From NCBI GenBank assembly GCA_951230915.1, contig OX579639.1, positions 558,001-622,000 of the forward strand: DNA of 64,000 nucleotides. Reading direction: 5' to 3'. Each line of letters begins with the position of its first letter. Position 1 is the first letter of the stretch. The translations under genes and the position numbers were made by a program. Positions 10,660 through 22,269 of this stretch are shown here, piece after piece. The notes under the pieces were generated by a model. That model was not told the DNA's origin. It ran no database searches and worked only from the letters and a program-made list of their open reading frames with translations. This stretch comes from Antitrichia curtipendula. Taxonomy: Eukaryota; Streptophyta; Bryopsida; Hypnales; Leucodontaceae.

Positions 10660-13096
10660 GCAATTTTGGGATATATATCAAAGAAAGACATTGTCAAGAA
10701 GATTGGATTTTGAACACCTTTGATATTTCTGAACTCAAGCTATCAAAGGAAAATATTGTCATGATGATTGAATCGTGAATTGTCAAGAGATTTGGACCTC
10801 ATTCTTCAATGAACTAGTAGATGGATCCAATGTATTATGAGCCCATTTCGAGAGTATTGATACTTGCCATTAAATGTGAAGAAGACGGTAAATACTACAA
10901 TTATAACACCAATAATTTAGGGGGCAATATCAATTTTGTACCATTCTTTTATGACAACACTATTTGCTAAGAAGTGGTCTATAGCACAAATAAAATCCCA
11001 CTCCCTCCAAAATACATTAACCCAAAATCCCACCCCTTCTTAAATACATTAACCCTAAAGTACACAAAAGAGGCATTCAAAAAAGTCTAAAATAAAGCAA
11101 AGCTATGAAACTCATTTTGTATGAATCTTTCATTTTAAATCCTAAATCATGTACACTTAATATTTGTTTTTCATTTAAATCAAATTTCTATTTCTATTGT
11201 TGCTATTATTGTTCAAAATTTCTTTCATCATAACCTAAAAGTTTTTCATTACTTGAAAAAACATCAGATTTGAACAAAAAAAATTGTTATTAGAGATGGC
11301 ATGATTTGATCTTTAACTTGGAACTAATATATTGTAAATTCTTTCCCCCTAAACCACAATAGTCTTGTTTTATTTGGCTGTTTGGCCAAGAATTGTAATT
11401 TTTTGTTAAGTTTTGTTGATTTAGCTTGTAATTCACATCCAATAGGCAATTAAAAACATCCCTTTCTTGGAAGGCACAATGGACCACACCAAAGCACCTA
11501 ATTAGGAGAAACTCCCACATAAATAGTAGAACCCAGTTATGCTCGTTTCAATACCCAACGTGGATATTGAAATGCTCACATACATCTACAAACTTCCAAC
11601 TTTTGAGAGATTTTCAAATATTTCTTTTAAGATACTTCCTCATGCCCTTAGGAGAGTTAGTGGGTTCTTGTCTTTTGAATGCATAGTGATGTACTATAAA
11701 GCTTCAAATCAAATTATTTTTCAAAATTCCTCCAAATCATTTTATTTTTTGGGGGGTGGGAGTGGGAGGTTCTGCAAAATAATTTGATCAGAAAATAATC
11801 TGAAAATCCCAGTACCCCCCCGTCCTCAATCTTGTATTTTCAAAATGAACTTGTTTGACAATTGATATGGGTTAATTGGTTTTCGTATCCAGTTTTTTTA
11901 TCCATATCCATATAATATATCCTTATACATATCATATACATATCGTATTCCAATATCCGTATCCCAATATCTATATCAAGATCAACGGCAGGGAAGGGTA
12001 TTATTTTTATTTTTTTCAAAAACGATCAATGACTATTGATTTTTGGAACATGTATTGTTAGAACATTGACATTACCAGAAATACTCATATTTATGGACTT
12101 CTAATCTATTAGTTTGAAAAACTCACTGGTTGAAGATGTGACTCTAGTGTACACTAGCTTCTTCTAAAGTCGGAACCTAGAGACAGTGAGGTAGTTGTTA
12201 AGTATTGAAATCGTCATCAATGTCTAAAAATTTAATTAGTTTGATATTAAATAGAATTTTGAGCAATGGTGTAGACTGACATAACATTCAAGAGCCTTCA
12301 GAAAGGCTGCCTTTGCCTCTCTGAAGTCTTCATCCACAAAATGCATCCAGGTACCCACTAACTCAGCTCCTTACACATTGACATATTCCGACGCGTGGCT
12401 TATTAGCTAATGTGGGGTGTAGAATATTCCACACCATTCACTAGATTCTAATTTTTTGAAATGTACCTAATGTGTACATTTAAAAAATCTATCAAAACCT
12501 TAGATTTTCTAAAATGGATGTAATTGAATTCTAGATGAAAAATCCAATTTTAAATGAAATTATGTGAATGAAAATTGGATGGATGAAAGCTATCATGTTG
12601 CCTCCTTCTGTGATCAACAATTGCGGGCGACTGCCACCAACTGGTACTCCTCGTCCGCCGAAAATGTACGCCTTCAACAAGGGACTTATCTTAAAACTCA
12701 CACAAAATTCAAAATCCTATAATTTCATCAAAAATCAATCAAATTCCATGATTTTTGAAGCAATAAATTTATATACAACTTTTCTACTAGTACTATAAGC
12801 ATGGGCAACAAACTAGAAGTTAAAATTTTGTCCTTCCACTCAAAATTGCTACCACAAAAAAAAAACATTCTTGTCAAGTAAGAAACTTAGGAATTTATAT
12901 ACAAGAAATCAAGCGGCTCTTACTTCACAAAGTGACTTTTCCAAGATTGCAAGTGTAAGGGAAAAAATAAAAACTTTACTAAATGATAAACCATCATCTC
13001 CAAGCAAAGTAAAACACACAACTTTCTCTAAAACCACTCACAAAACTGGATTTGATAAGATTGCCAAGTCAAAGAATTCTCTTCATCACATAGTAT
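10660..13096. other. AT-rich intergenic DNA
   Basis: No gene supported. There is a small GC-richer patch at 12.30-12.42 kb and another at 12.60-12.68 kb, and a lysine-rich 75-codon open frame at 12871-13098. None resembles a known family. Confidence 0.5.
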
Positions 13097-13250
13097 AGAA
13101 CCTTTGGTTTGTCAGCAGTTATCATGTGGTTATCATTGTTTCATGGTTTTGCATGTTAATATACAATTTACTGCATCATTATAATGCATTACTTTACAAT
13201 TTATCACATCATTACGATGCTTTACTTTCACCTGACAAACCGCAAGTTCT
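13097..13250. mobile_element. Small MITE-like foldback element
   Basis: Begins AGAACCTTTGGTTTGTCAG and ends with the inverse, CTGACAAACCGCAAGTTCT; 16 of 19 positions match as a terminal inverted repeat. Total 154 bp, non-coding. The target duplication is unclear. Confidence 0.6.
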
Positions 13251-14317
13251 AAACTTTGTGATGTCTACCTAAACATTCAAACCCTAAGATGGATGAACTT
13301 TGAATGAAATTCATCCAAAACTACAATGAACTCTCATAATTAGGATTCCATCTATTTTATAATTTGACGTGGAGTGGTTTCAATGTTACTACACAACACA
13401 GTGAGATGACATGCTCACATGCCTATTTCCGAAGTGCATTGCCATCATGATAAATGATTTTAAGGATTGTCATGTAGGTGGCGGAATTGGGTGGATGGTA
13501 GCACTAGGTGGTTTAACCTTAGTCAAAACATCAAATCATTTTGTCTCACTACCTTGATGACTAGGCTTACGCTCTCAAGGCTAATTTGAGTAGGATGCAA
13601 ATGACATTTTGTGTCCCTTGGATGGTCAAGCAAACTTTGTACATATTGAAAGATGATTGATATTCATCTGATTTTGGGCACGCAATTTCTTTGATGCTAT
13701 ATCCACATCACTTATTTAAAATCAAGACATTTTAGTTTTTTGCTTTTCATATATGGGGTAGTTTACCAAAATTTGATATACAATAGACTATATTAATACT
13801 TTGAATTTTTTTTCCTTTGAAACTTGATTTTGGCTTATAATTTTTTTATTTTTTTCAAAAAACTAAAACAATAAAGCTCTTAAAGTCAAGCTTCTAAAGT
13901 GAAGTTTCTACTCTACTTGCAAATTCTGAAATATTCCTTAACACAATAAATTCTCAAGTTGAAGTTGAAGGTCTAAAACTACAACTCTAAATATGGAGGG
14001 ACGTGGAGATTTTCTATATATCATAATGTTCTACACTATATTGTACTACAATTCTGAAAATTTTAGATTTTTTGAACATGACTTGTATTTGATATGGATT
14101 TTCTTCATTTTTTCTTTGAAAATGAATCAATGGTTATATGAAATTTTTACAAAACATTTTGAGAATTTAGTGGCATATACTAGATATGTGATTTCATCTC
14201 TGAAAAATATAACCAAAATTTTTTATTGAAAATTAAAGAAGAAATGGAAGATACAAAGTGAAGAACTTCCAAGTTTGACTTCAAGGTCATAAATTAGTGT
14301 ACTCATGAAGTGATCCT
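13251..14317. other. AT-rich intergenic DNA
   Basis: No coding sequence or clear repeat ends seen. The 78-codon open frame at 13993-14229 is AT-driven and unrecognised. Confidence 0.5.
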
Positions 14318-15241
14318 TTAACCCCTAAAGTCCCAAAGCCTCAAAAGGCTTTTCCATGAAAAAAACACTCAAAACTGTCATTTCTATAGCAAAGAGAAAA
14401 TAAATTTTTTAAATGTTTTTTTTTCATATCTAACCATAGGATTTTGTACTAGACTAGTATAAAAATGTGTGGAAGAAATTTCACAAACTTTGATCATGTA
14501 GATTGCAAGATATTTGCATTTTAAGTGAAGGAATCAATTTTTTTTGTACCTTGCTCAACTACATTTTTTGGCTTTGAACCTTCATAACTTATGATTTTTG
14601 CTCTAATGCTTTTGAATTTCTAATTTTATATGATAAAGAACTGAGTTGAAATTCTAGGAAAAAAAATTCAGAAAACACACATTTGGTTTTCATTCATTAA
14701 AAAATTGTTAAGTAGGTTCAAGATTGAAGGAAAATCTAAATTGTTAATAACTCTAAGATGGAACTAAAATATACTAATCTCTACAGTGAGATTGTTCTAG
14801 CAGGAGATCTTAACCTTGTGAAACTTTTACTTTTGAAAAACTGTGAAAATTGAGGTAAGAAATGAATCTTACAAGTTATTTTTTCAAGAAGATGCATTGA
14901 TTGCCCGCAAAACAAGATTGTCCATAACTTTCACATAACAAATCCCAGTGGAATAAATAAAACCTTCCCATGCACATAAAAATATAATCTATACAAAATA
15001 AATTAAATTTTTTTTTACTTTAGTTTTTTTTTCTGCTTGCTGAATTAAAAAAACAGGGCTTTTTGTGCCATAACTTTTGCTCCCACGCTTTGATTGAAAT
15101 AAAAGTTATATTTTTGGAAAGCTAATGTGTTTTTCTATCTTCACTAAAAAAATCCAGAAGATCACAACAAGTATTGAGACTATAGGAGCTTGCCCAAAAT
15201 CCATTTTGTGCCCCAAGGAAACAATGGAACTTTAGGAGTTA
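14318..15241 (+). mobile_element. TTAA-flanked non-autonomous element, copy B
   Basis: The left end is TTAACCCCTAAAGTCCC and the right end GGAACTTTAGGAGTTA. The interior matches copy A (4951-6116) in order and orientation, for example TTTTTGGCTTTGAACC and CCATAACTTTTGCTCCC. About 924 bp, no transposase. Confidence 0.8.
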
Positions 15242-15702
15242 CGGGCTAGTCGGCCTTTTTGATGGTTTTCAAATGCACGAAAAGTATTTACTCTTATTTC
15301 AAATATGCCCTCAAACCTCCACTTTACTTCAATCAATGCATCACAAAAGTCCCTACCACTTATGAAGCTTCTAAAATCAAGTGTCTAAAGTGACCTTCAA
15401 CGCCTTGTTTCTTCTTAATACAATGTCCATTTCCAATAAATTTCTTTGGAAAAGTTGCACATTCTAATGCTGTTTGTGTGGCTAAAATTTCATATCAATC
15501 CAAAAATTAAAGTTATGAGTGATTGAGAAGCATTTTAGTAGAAGGAGGTTCAACCTTAAATGTGTTTTTTGCAACTTTTCTTTCAAAATTTTGGTGGACC
15601 ATTGTCTAGTATGTACTTAGTTCCAAAATGAACCCACATTGGCTTCATTCCATTCATTGGCAAAGTATAAACCAATATTTGACAAATCTTAATATTCTCA
15701 CA
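15242..15702. repeat. Fragment of a TTAA-family element (inverted, related to copy E)
   Basis: About 15.42-15.56 kb is the reverse complement of part of the element at 9508-10659 (shared GTTTGTGTGGCTAAAATTTC and AGTGATTGAGAAGCATTTTA blocks). No ends are preserved. Confidence 0.55.
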
Positions 15703-16134
15703 TTAGCTTCTAAAGCCCCGAGGGTGTTTTCTTCAAAAAGAATTCAAAATTACCACTTCTGTTGCATTCACTTAAGGAAATCAAAAAAATAATTTTATTT
15801 GCAATTTAACCGTAGGAACTTGTACTTAACTTGTCTAAGAGCATATAGTAAAAATTTCATCAAATTTGACCGTACAAATTGGATGGTAACAAAAATAATT
15901 ATTTTGACTTTTTGTAATTTTTGGGGGGTTGCTCGGCAATCTCCATTTCTTGCTTATTGTGCCATAGCTTTTTCATCCGGCATTCAATTGAAACAAAAAT
16001 TATATATCCACAAAGCTCTCGCAAAACTATACAACCTCAAAAAATCTCAAAAAATTCACTTCAAATTGAGACAATAGAAACCTACTCGAACCCAAATTGT
16101 CCCCCGAAGGGACAAATGGTCCTTTAGGGATTAA
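15703..16134 (+). mobile_element. TTAA-flanked element, copy C (short)
   Basis: Left end TTAGCTTCTAAAGCCCC, right end GTCCTTTAGGGATTAA. The interior follows the copy A/B order, including GTGCCATAGCTTTTTCATCC, but is internally deleted to about 430 bp. Confidence 0.7.
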
Positions 16135-16748
16135 AGTAGAACAGCCCATTGTGGTCAAATGGCCCATAGTGGACACCTAGGGAATGTCTCCATCATGGAT
16201 TTTTTCAGTTTGTGAGATTTTGGCTTCAATGCATGTCTTACATGACAAGAATGTAATAATTAGTGACTTCATTAAGAACTTCCAACTCTTCAATGTTAAT
16301 TCATTATAAGAATTTACTTTTTAGATTTTTCATGTTAGAAAATACTTTGACTGCTTTAGGTGAGCAAAATGAGCATAATGGATTCAGATTTTGTTGTTTC
16401 TAAGGTAGCCTATAGACTCTTTTGGGCCATGATGCATTAGACACTTTAAAAAAAATTCATAGCAAATTCATACTTTGTCAAAAAAAAACATAATTTCAAT
16501 TGTTCTCACTATTTCTCACACTTATACTACTATGGGAAAAAAATTGAAATTTTTCAACAACCACATGAGGTCAAACTCCTAATTCTGACCACAATGGCAA
16601 TCAATTTTACCTTAATATTGACAATCCATTTCAAAATCGCTTACTCTCTATTTCTATTTCAGAGCTTCTTGTAGAGAGCTTCTTGTAGGGACTGTTTGAA
16701 GAAGAAGGTCGCAATAAGAACCCACTACAATAGTGGGTCCTTTGGGAG
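16135..16748. other. AT-rich spacer between TTAA elements
   Basis: No gene or clear repeat ends were seen between copies C and D. Confidence 0.45.
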
Positions 16749-16979
16749 TTAACCCCTTAATGCCTCAATCCTTTTTTTGAATTTTTGCACATTTTTGCAT
16801 ATATCTTTGTACAGAAATATCATTTATCGCAATTTCATGAAATTGATCAATAAGAGAGGTTGTCTTTTTCATGATTCAAGTGTTACATTGGATGAATGAG
16901 AAGTTGGTTGGACGAAATAGTGCTTGCAAGCCCTTTGTTCATTGTCCAGAATATGGACGTGGGAACGCTTAAGGGTTAA
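16749..16979. mobile_element. TTAA-flanked element, copy D (231-bp MITE)
   Basis: Left end TTAACCCCTTAATGCC, right end ACGCTTAAGGGTTAA. The smallest member of the family, keeping only the ends and a short interior. Confidence 0.75.
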
Positions 16980-19623
16980 CTAAACAGAATTGGAGAGAAT
17001 ATCCAGAGAGCAATCATTTATCCCTAACCAGGGTTTTCTTTTTGGTTTTCGGACAAATGGTTATGTGACCTTTCTTCAAGAAGTTTTTGAGTTTTGTGGC
17101 TCCTTCATTATTGGGGTTTGAATTGAAGGAGGCCAATTTTAGATATGCAATTTTGAATATGTAATTTTTGTATGCAATTTTTGTATGTGCTGGCTCTACA
17201 AAATGGATGAAATGAGGTTTTAGAAACATTGTGGCAACAGTGTGTAGGGCCATTGTTACAGTTTGACATTTTTTAACACATTTATCCTCTCTTTTTTTCT
17301 ATAGGCTTGAAGTTGCCCAATTTTTTTTGAGGAAATTGGACATTTAATTGCCTAAAAAAAACCCTGTCCCTAACAGACATCACGTATTTAGAACGGAGTA
17401 CATCACTTCTTCGCGTCAACGCCATCGCATAGAGCCTCCATCGGAAGAACTAGCAAACCGACTGCGGCCGCTCCTGCCACGAAGAAGACCACGAAGAAAA
17501 CAGAAAAAGCGCAATGGTGGTGCAAACGGAAGAAGACTCAAACCCTAATCTCTCGTTGTCGTGAATTGTCGTTCGATTTAGATCTAAGGTTTGAAGTGAC
17601 CGGTTTCAATCTTTACATAGGATGCGGCTAAGGATATCCGAGGATTGTCCTTCGCCGGGATTCTCGGATAAGCAGGGGGCCATGGTTTTGCTGCAGGCCA
17701 GACACCATTTTGAGGGGCGAAGAGGATTCCTGGGACCGTGGATTTTAGAACTTTCAGTTCTGCTGTTGTCACTCAAGGCCTCAAGGGAACCCTGGATTCT
17801 AAAAATCGAACTTCCGCCTTCATGTACAACAGCTATCTTGCCCGAGTACTCCTGGACAAGATCATCAAAACCCTAAAACACCGTTGCATGGTGCGACTGC
17901 ACTACTCAACCTCGACTGTAGAAATCGGGTCTTAGGGCTGGTTGGTGAGGTTGACGCATGGGGTGTCTGGCCATGTCGTATTGCTGCACCAGATTTACCT
18001 GTCCGCTCGTTGAGTCTCCACTGCCAGGTGAACCGAACTTTCAGAGCATAATTCCTCACTGCAGCATGATATCCTTTCTGTGCAGCAAAGTTAAATTTTG
18101 AAGCTGTTTGCATATGTTGAGAGTTGTGGGCGTTGTGGGTTCTCTTCCTGCTTGGAGATTTACTCGATTGGGGAGGGAAGCTCAGATATTGGGGTTGTTC
18201 ATGTGAGATGTTGTGGTTTAGGTTTCTTGCTTTTCATGAGTTGCAATTTTCAGTAGAATTTTTTGTCTGTACAAGTGTCAATATCTGTTGCATCTTTCTT
18301 GCTGGCTTTAGAAGAGTGAAGAGTGTGTACGGGATTAGAGAATCTTAGAGATTGATACTTTCACATTTGAGGTTTCCCCTGACTACGTTCCAGTCCAGTT
18401 TTCTAAAGCTGAAGTCATTTGAAGTTGTTGATGTTGATGTCAAGCGCTGCAGTTGTTCCTTCCTCCGTGCTTGGTGGCCTGAGAGCTCCGGGTTGAGCAG
18501 TGTGAAGAATCGAACAGACGCAGGCAGAAGGCCGTAATTTGTTTGACTGAAGCTCAGTATCAAGGCTCCATACGTCGGTTGTGATTGATGCAGGGAACTA
18601 GTGAGTGTGTTTTTCTCTCAGAACCCTGAGGGCTGAGCAATTTGGAGGGGTTTCCGAAAAGCAGGAGGAGATCGTTTTCAGTTAACGGGGAGCGGAAGAT
18701 CTCAAGACAGGGATTCGTATGTGGAACTTTTTTGTGTGGACTGAATTGAATCTCTAGTCAATAAATTGGAAGCGCAGACCTTGGAATTATTGATGCTGAA
18801 GGCCGAGAAGGAGTATAAAATCAGACAAGCAGTTGGACAGACTTGAAGATATTGCCAGTCATACATGGTACTTTGTGTCTCTGCTGAAGTCGAGTTCTGA
18901 AGCTTGTTGTGCTCATTAGACGTTGCTGATGTTGAGGTTGGGGTTGCTGAACGAAACTAGAATTTCTCTTCCTGCCTGGAGGTTTAGCAATTTGAAGAAG
19001 GGAACGTACGCAGTTGAAGGGAGCAGATTGATACTTATATGCTACTTTTTCAACTCTTACTCAAGGTTGCAGACATTGCGTGGATATGCAGAAGGAGCTC
19101 TTTTTCAACTGATCGAGGACGTACACTTGAAAGGGGGCCAAAGAGTTGAGGAGATTCAGTCCTATACTTTTTCTAGATGAGAAGTCGGATTTCTATCTGT
19201 GGTGTTACTCTGTTGTTGAAGCGGAACCGTTAGATGTTTGTAGGCACAAAGCCACAAAATGTCCGCATCAATGCACCTTTTGTCGCATCATAGGCAGCAG
19301 GCGAGAAGCCATTTGGTGCTTGGAGCTGGTGCACGGGTGAGTGAGCGTTGACTTCCGGCCATACACCTGTTCTCCGGAAGTAGTTGGATGACTTTTGACT
19401 TGTCTGAACTGAAGTACCGTGGTCCTGTTAGCAACACATGTTTCCGGTACATTTAGTTTCGTCGACAGCAGTATATTTGATCAATACGGTGGTACGCTTC
19501 CCCCAAACCGACAGGACGTGAACTTGGTTGGTTGGACGTTGAACATTAAATCTTAGAACTGATGAGTACCTTATGCTGAAACTGATACCACTTGAATGTT
19601 TTTTTTGACACACTATCGGTAAT
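16980..19623 (+). other. GC-richer leader region upstream of the PPR-DYW gene
   Basis: From about 17.35 kb the sequence changes from AT-rich repeats to gene-like composition and stays so into the PPR gene. It contains a telo-box-like AAACCCTAATC near 17.54 kb, a motif common in plant leaders and promoters. No conserved protein is encoded; the open frames are short and lie on both strands. I read it as promoter plus a long, possibly spliced, 5' leader of the PPR gene. A separate non-coding transcript is possible. Confidence 0.4.
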
Positions 19624-22269
19624 TTGTGTGACCAGGATACCTGTGTGATCACACTCTTGAAGTCTCCATGGCATATACACCCATGTTTTTTATGTGTCAC
19701 AGCCTCCCATGGAGGAAGGAGCAGCGGATCCATTAGGTGGTCAGCGTCATCAGTTTGGAGAAAAGCCTCTGTGAGTACCAATTTTCGAAGGAGAAACACT
19801 TTGCCCGCTAGTGCAAAAGCGTCAAAGCAAGCTGTTCAAGTTAGTGGTGGGAGTACGCGCATGCAAAGCGCAACGACCGCTAGTGAAGCAATTGATCTTT
19901 TGAAGAGCCGACTACAACAGGGCATTGCAATAGACTCGTACTCCTATGTTGAAATTCTGAAGCGGTGCTTGAAGCAGGAAGACCTTACGGTAGTAAAGCA
20001 GGTTCATGAGTGCACCATTAAGAGTGGCATGCAGCAGAATATATATGTGGCTACCAGCCTATTGAGTGGATACATCAGATGTGGGAGACTGAAGGATGCC
20101 TGCAGAGTGTTTGATGAACTTGTGAAGAAGAATGTTGTTAGTTGGAACGTCATGATTGGAGGTTATGTTCAGCACAGTTGTGTGAAAGACGCCATGGAAG
20201 TTTTTCATCGCATGCGAAAGGAAGGTATGCAACCTAATGCAGTTACTTACTTGAGCATCCTGAAAGCCTGTGCGAGCCCATCAGCCTTGAAGTGGGTCGA
20301 GGAAGTTCATGCATATATCAGAGAGGATGGGTTGGAATCAGATGTTCGTGTGGGGAATTTGCTCCTTAAAATGTATGCAAAGTGTGGGAACATAGAGGAG
20401 GCAAGGAACACTTTTGATAAGTTGGCGAGTCGCGATGTGATTACCTGGACCATGATGATTGGAGCATATGCCGACAGTGGTGATGGTAAGGAAGCATATC
20501 GGCTTCTTCTCCAAATGAAACGGGAAGGTCTCAAACCAGACGCAATCACTTATATGAGCATCCTGAATGCATGTGCAAGCGCGAGGGCTTTGGAGTGGGT
20601 GAAGGAGGTTCATAGCCATGTCCGTGAAGCGGGTTTTGAGTTGGATGTGCGTGTGGGCAGTGCGCTGGTGCATATGTATGCAAAGTGTGACAGTATTGAT
20701 GATGCGCGACTGGCTTTTGACAAGATGGAGGAACGGAACGTGATTACTTGGAACGTGATGATTGGTGGACTTGCAGAGCATGGATGTGGGCGTGAGGCTT
20801 ATGAACTGTTTCTTGAAATGCAACAGGAAGGCATTAAACCGAATGCAGTCACTTATGTTAGCATTCTGAATCCACTTTCAAGTGCAGGGGCTTCGGGGTG
20901 GGTGAAGGAGGTTCACAGGCATGTCCTTGAAGCTGGATTTGAGTCAGATGTGCGTGTGGGCAACGCACTGGTGCACATGTATGCAAAGTGTGGCAGTCTG
21001 GATGATGCGCGACTGGCTTTTGAGAGGATGGAGGAACGGGACGTGATTACTTGGACCGTGATGATTGGTGGACTTGCAGAGCATGGATGTGGGCGTGAAG
21101 CTTATGAAATGTTTCTTGAAATGCAACAGGAAGGCATTAAACCGAATGCAGTCACTTATGCTAGCATTCTGAATCCACGTTCAAGTGCAGGGGCTTTGGA
21201 GTGGGTGAAGGAGGTTCACAGGCATGTCCTTGAAGCGGGACTTGAGTCCGATGTGTGTGTGGGCAACGCGCTGGTGCACATGTATGCTAAATGTGGCAGT
21301 CTGGATGATGCACGAGCGGCTTTTGAGAGGATGGAGGATCGTGATGTAATCACATGGAACGTGATGATTGGTGGACTTGCAGAGCATGGATGTGGGCATG
21401 AAGCCCTGGAAGTCTTTAAAACTATGATCGCAGACGGAGTGAAGCCCAATGAGATCTCATTCGTTGCAGTGTTGTCAGCTTGTAGTCATTCAGGCCTTGT
21501 GGATGAGAGCCGTAGACATTTTTTGACTATGACGCAAGATTATGGCATCGAACCTAGTGTGGTGCTTTGTACCTGCATGGTGGATGTTCTTGCGCGAGCA
21601 GGACACTTGGAGGAAGCAAAGCTCTTGATTGACAACATGCCGGTGGAACCAAATGCTGCAACTTGGGGAGCCTTGCTTGGTGCTTGTAGAACGTACGGTA
21701 ATGTGGAGTTGGGCAAACTTGCCGCTAATGAGCGTCTCAAGTTGGAACCGAAGGATGCTTCTGCATACGTGCTCCTCTCGAATATCTATGCTGCAGCTGG
21801 CAAGTGGGAGGAGGTGTTGTGGGTGCGCGCTATGATGCTGGAGAGAGGTATACGCAAGGAGCCAGGGCGTAGCTGGATTGAAGTTGATAACAAGGTCCAT
21901 GACTTCGTCGTAGGGGATACTTCTCACTCAGAAGTGAAGGAGATCTATGCTGAGCTGAGGAGATTGAGTGAGACAATTAAGGCCGAAGGCTACATTCCTG
22001 ATACCCAGCTAGTATTGCGGAACATTGATGAGGAGGAGAAAGAGCTTGCTCTTTGCTCCCATAGTGAGAAGTTGGCTATTGCTTACGGACTCATGCGGAC
22101 ACCCCTTGGACAACCAATTCGGGTGTTCAAGAACCTTCGAGTGTGTTCAGACTGCCATACAGCAACCAAGTTTATCTCAAAGGTGACTGAACGAGATATT
22201 GTTGTGAGGGATGGTAATCGCTTTCACCACTTCCAAGATGGCGTGTGTTCTTGTGGTGATTATTGGTGA
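19624..22269 (+). CDS. PPR protein of the PLS-E-DYW class (organellar RNA-editing factor)
   Basis: One long open exon ends at TGA 22267-22269 with the hallmark C-terminus CSCGDYW. The first in-frame ATG is at 19861, giving 802 aa. The frame is open back to 19624, and the upstream 79 codons look like an organelle-targeting peptide, so the true start may lie in an upstream exon. The frame holds about five complete P-L-S triads with typical motifs (VGNALVHMYAKCG, RDVITWNVMIGG, GIKPNAVTY). Then come E and E+ motifs and a ~135-residue DYW domain opening PGRSWIEV. Counting from the 19861 ATG, the deaminase-type zinc ligands are the HSE motif (H734, E736) and CSDC (C762, C765). PLS proteins bind a specific RNA in plastids or mitochondria, and the DYW domain deaminates C to U. 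The RNA target is not predictable by eye. Three triads are nearly identical at 303-bp spacing. Confidence 0.95.
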   Translation: MCDQDTCVITLLKSPWHIHPCFLCVTASHGGRSSGSIRWSASSVWRKASVSTNFRRRNTLPASAKASKQAVQVSGGSTRMQSATTASEAIDLLKSRLQQGIAIDSYSYVEILKRCLKQEDLTVVKQVHECTIKSGMQQNIYVATSLLSGYIRCGRLKDACRVFDELVKKNVVSWNVMIGGYVQHSCVKDAMEVFHRMRKEGMQPNAVTYLSILKACASPSALKWVEEVHAYIREDGLESDVRVGNLLLKMYAKCGNIEEARNTFDKLASRDVITWTMMIGAYADSGDGKEAYRLLLQMKREGLKPDAITYMSILNACASARALEWVKEVHSHVREAGFELDVRVGSALVHMYAKCDSIDDARLAFDKMEERNVITWNVMIGGLAEHGCGREAYELFLEMQQEGIKPNAVTYVSILNPLSSAGASGWVKEVHRHVLEAGFESDVRVGNALVHMYAKCGSLDDARLAFERMEERDVITWTVMIGGLAEHGCGREAYEMFLEMQQEGIKPNAVTYASILNPRSSAGALEWVKEVHRHVLEAGLESDVCVGNALVHMYAKCGSLDDARAAFERMEDRDVITWNVMIGGLAEHGCGHEALEVFKTMIADGVKPNEISFVAVLSACSHSGLVDESRRHFLTMTQDYGIEPSVVLCTCMVDVLARAGHLEEAKLLIDNMPVEPNAATWGALLGACRTYGNVELGKLAANERLKLEPKDASAYVLLSNIYAAAGKWEEVLWVRAMMLERGIRKEPGRSWIEVDNKVHDFVVGDTSHSEVKEIYAELRRLSETIKAEGYIPDTQLVLRNIDEEEKELALCSHSEKLAIAYGLMRTPLGQPIRVFKNLRVCSDCHTATKFISKVTERDIVVRDGNRFHHFQDGVCSCGDYW

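Noticed and set aside
12871..13098. Lysine/serine-rich 75-codon open frame as a gene
   Set aside because: AT-rich, low complexity, no conserved motif, no splice context, and surrounded by repeats.
17348..17548. Arg/Pro-rich 66-codon frame as the start of the PPR protein
   Set aside because: It ends in a stop, starts with TTG, and has no in-phase splice link that I could support.
20307..21449. Minus-strand frames of 60-161 codons within the PPR gene
   Set aside because: They are antisense shadows of the PPR repeats and repeat with the same 303-bp period.
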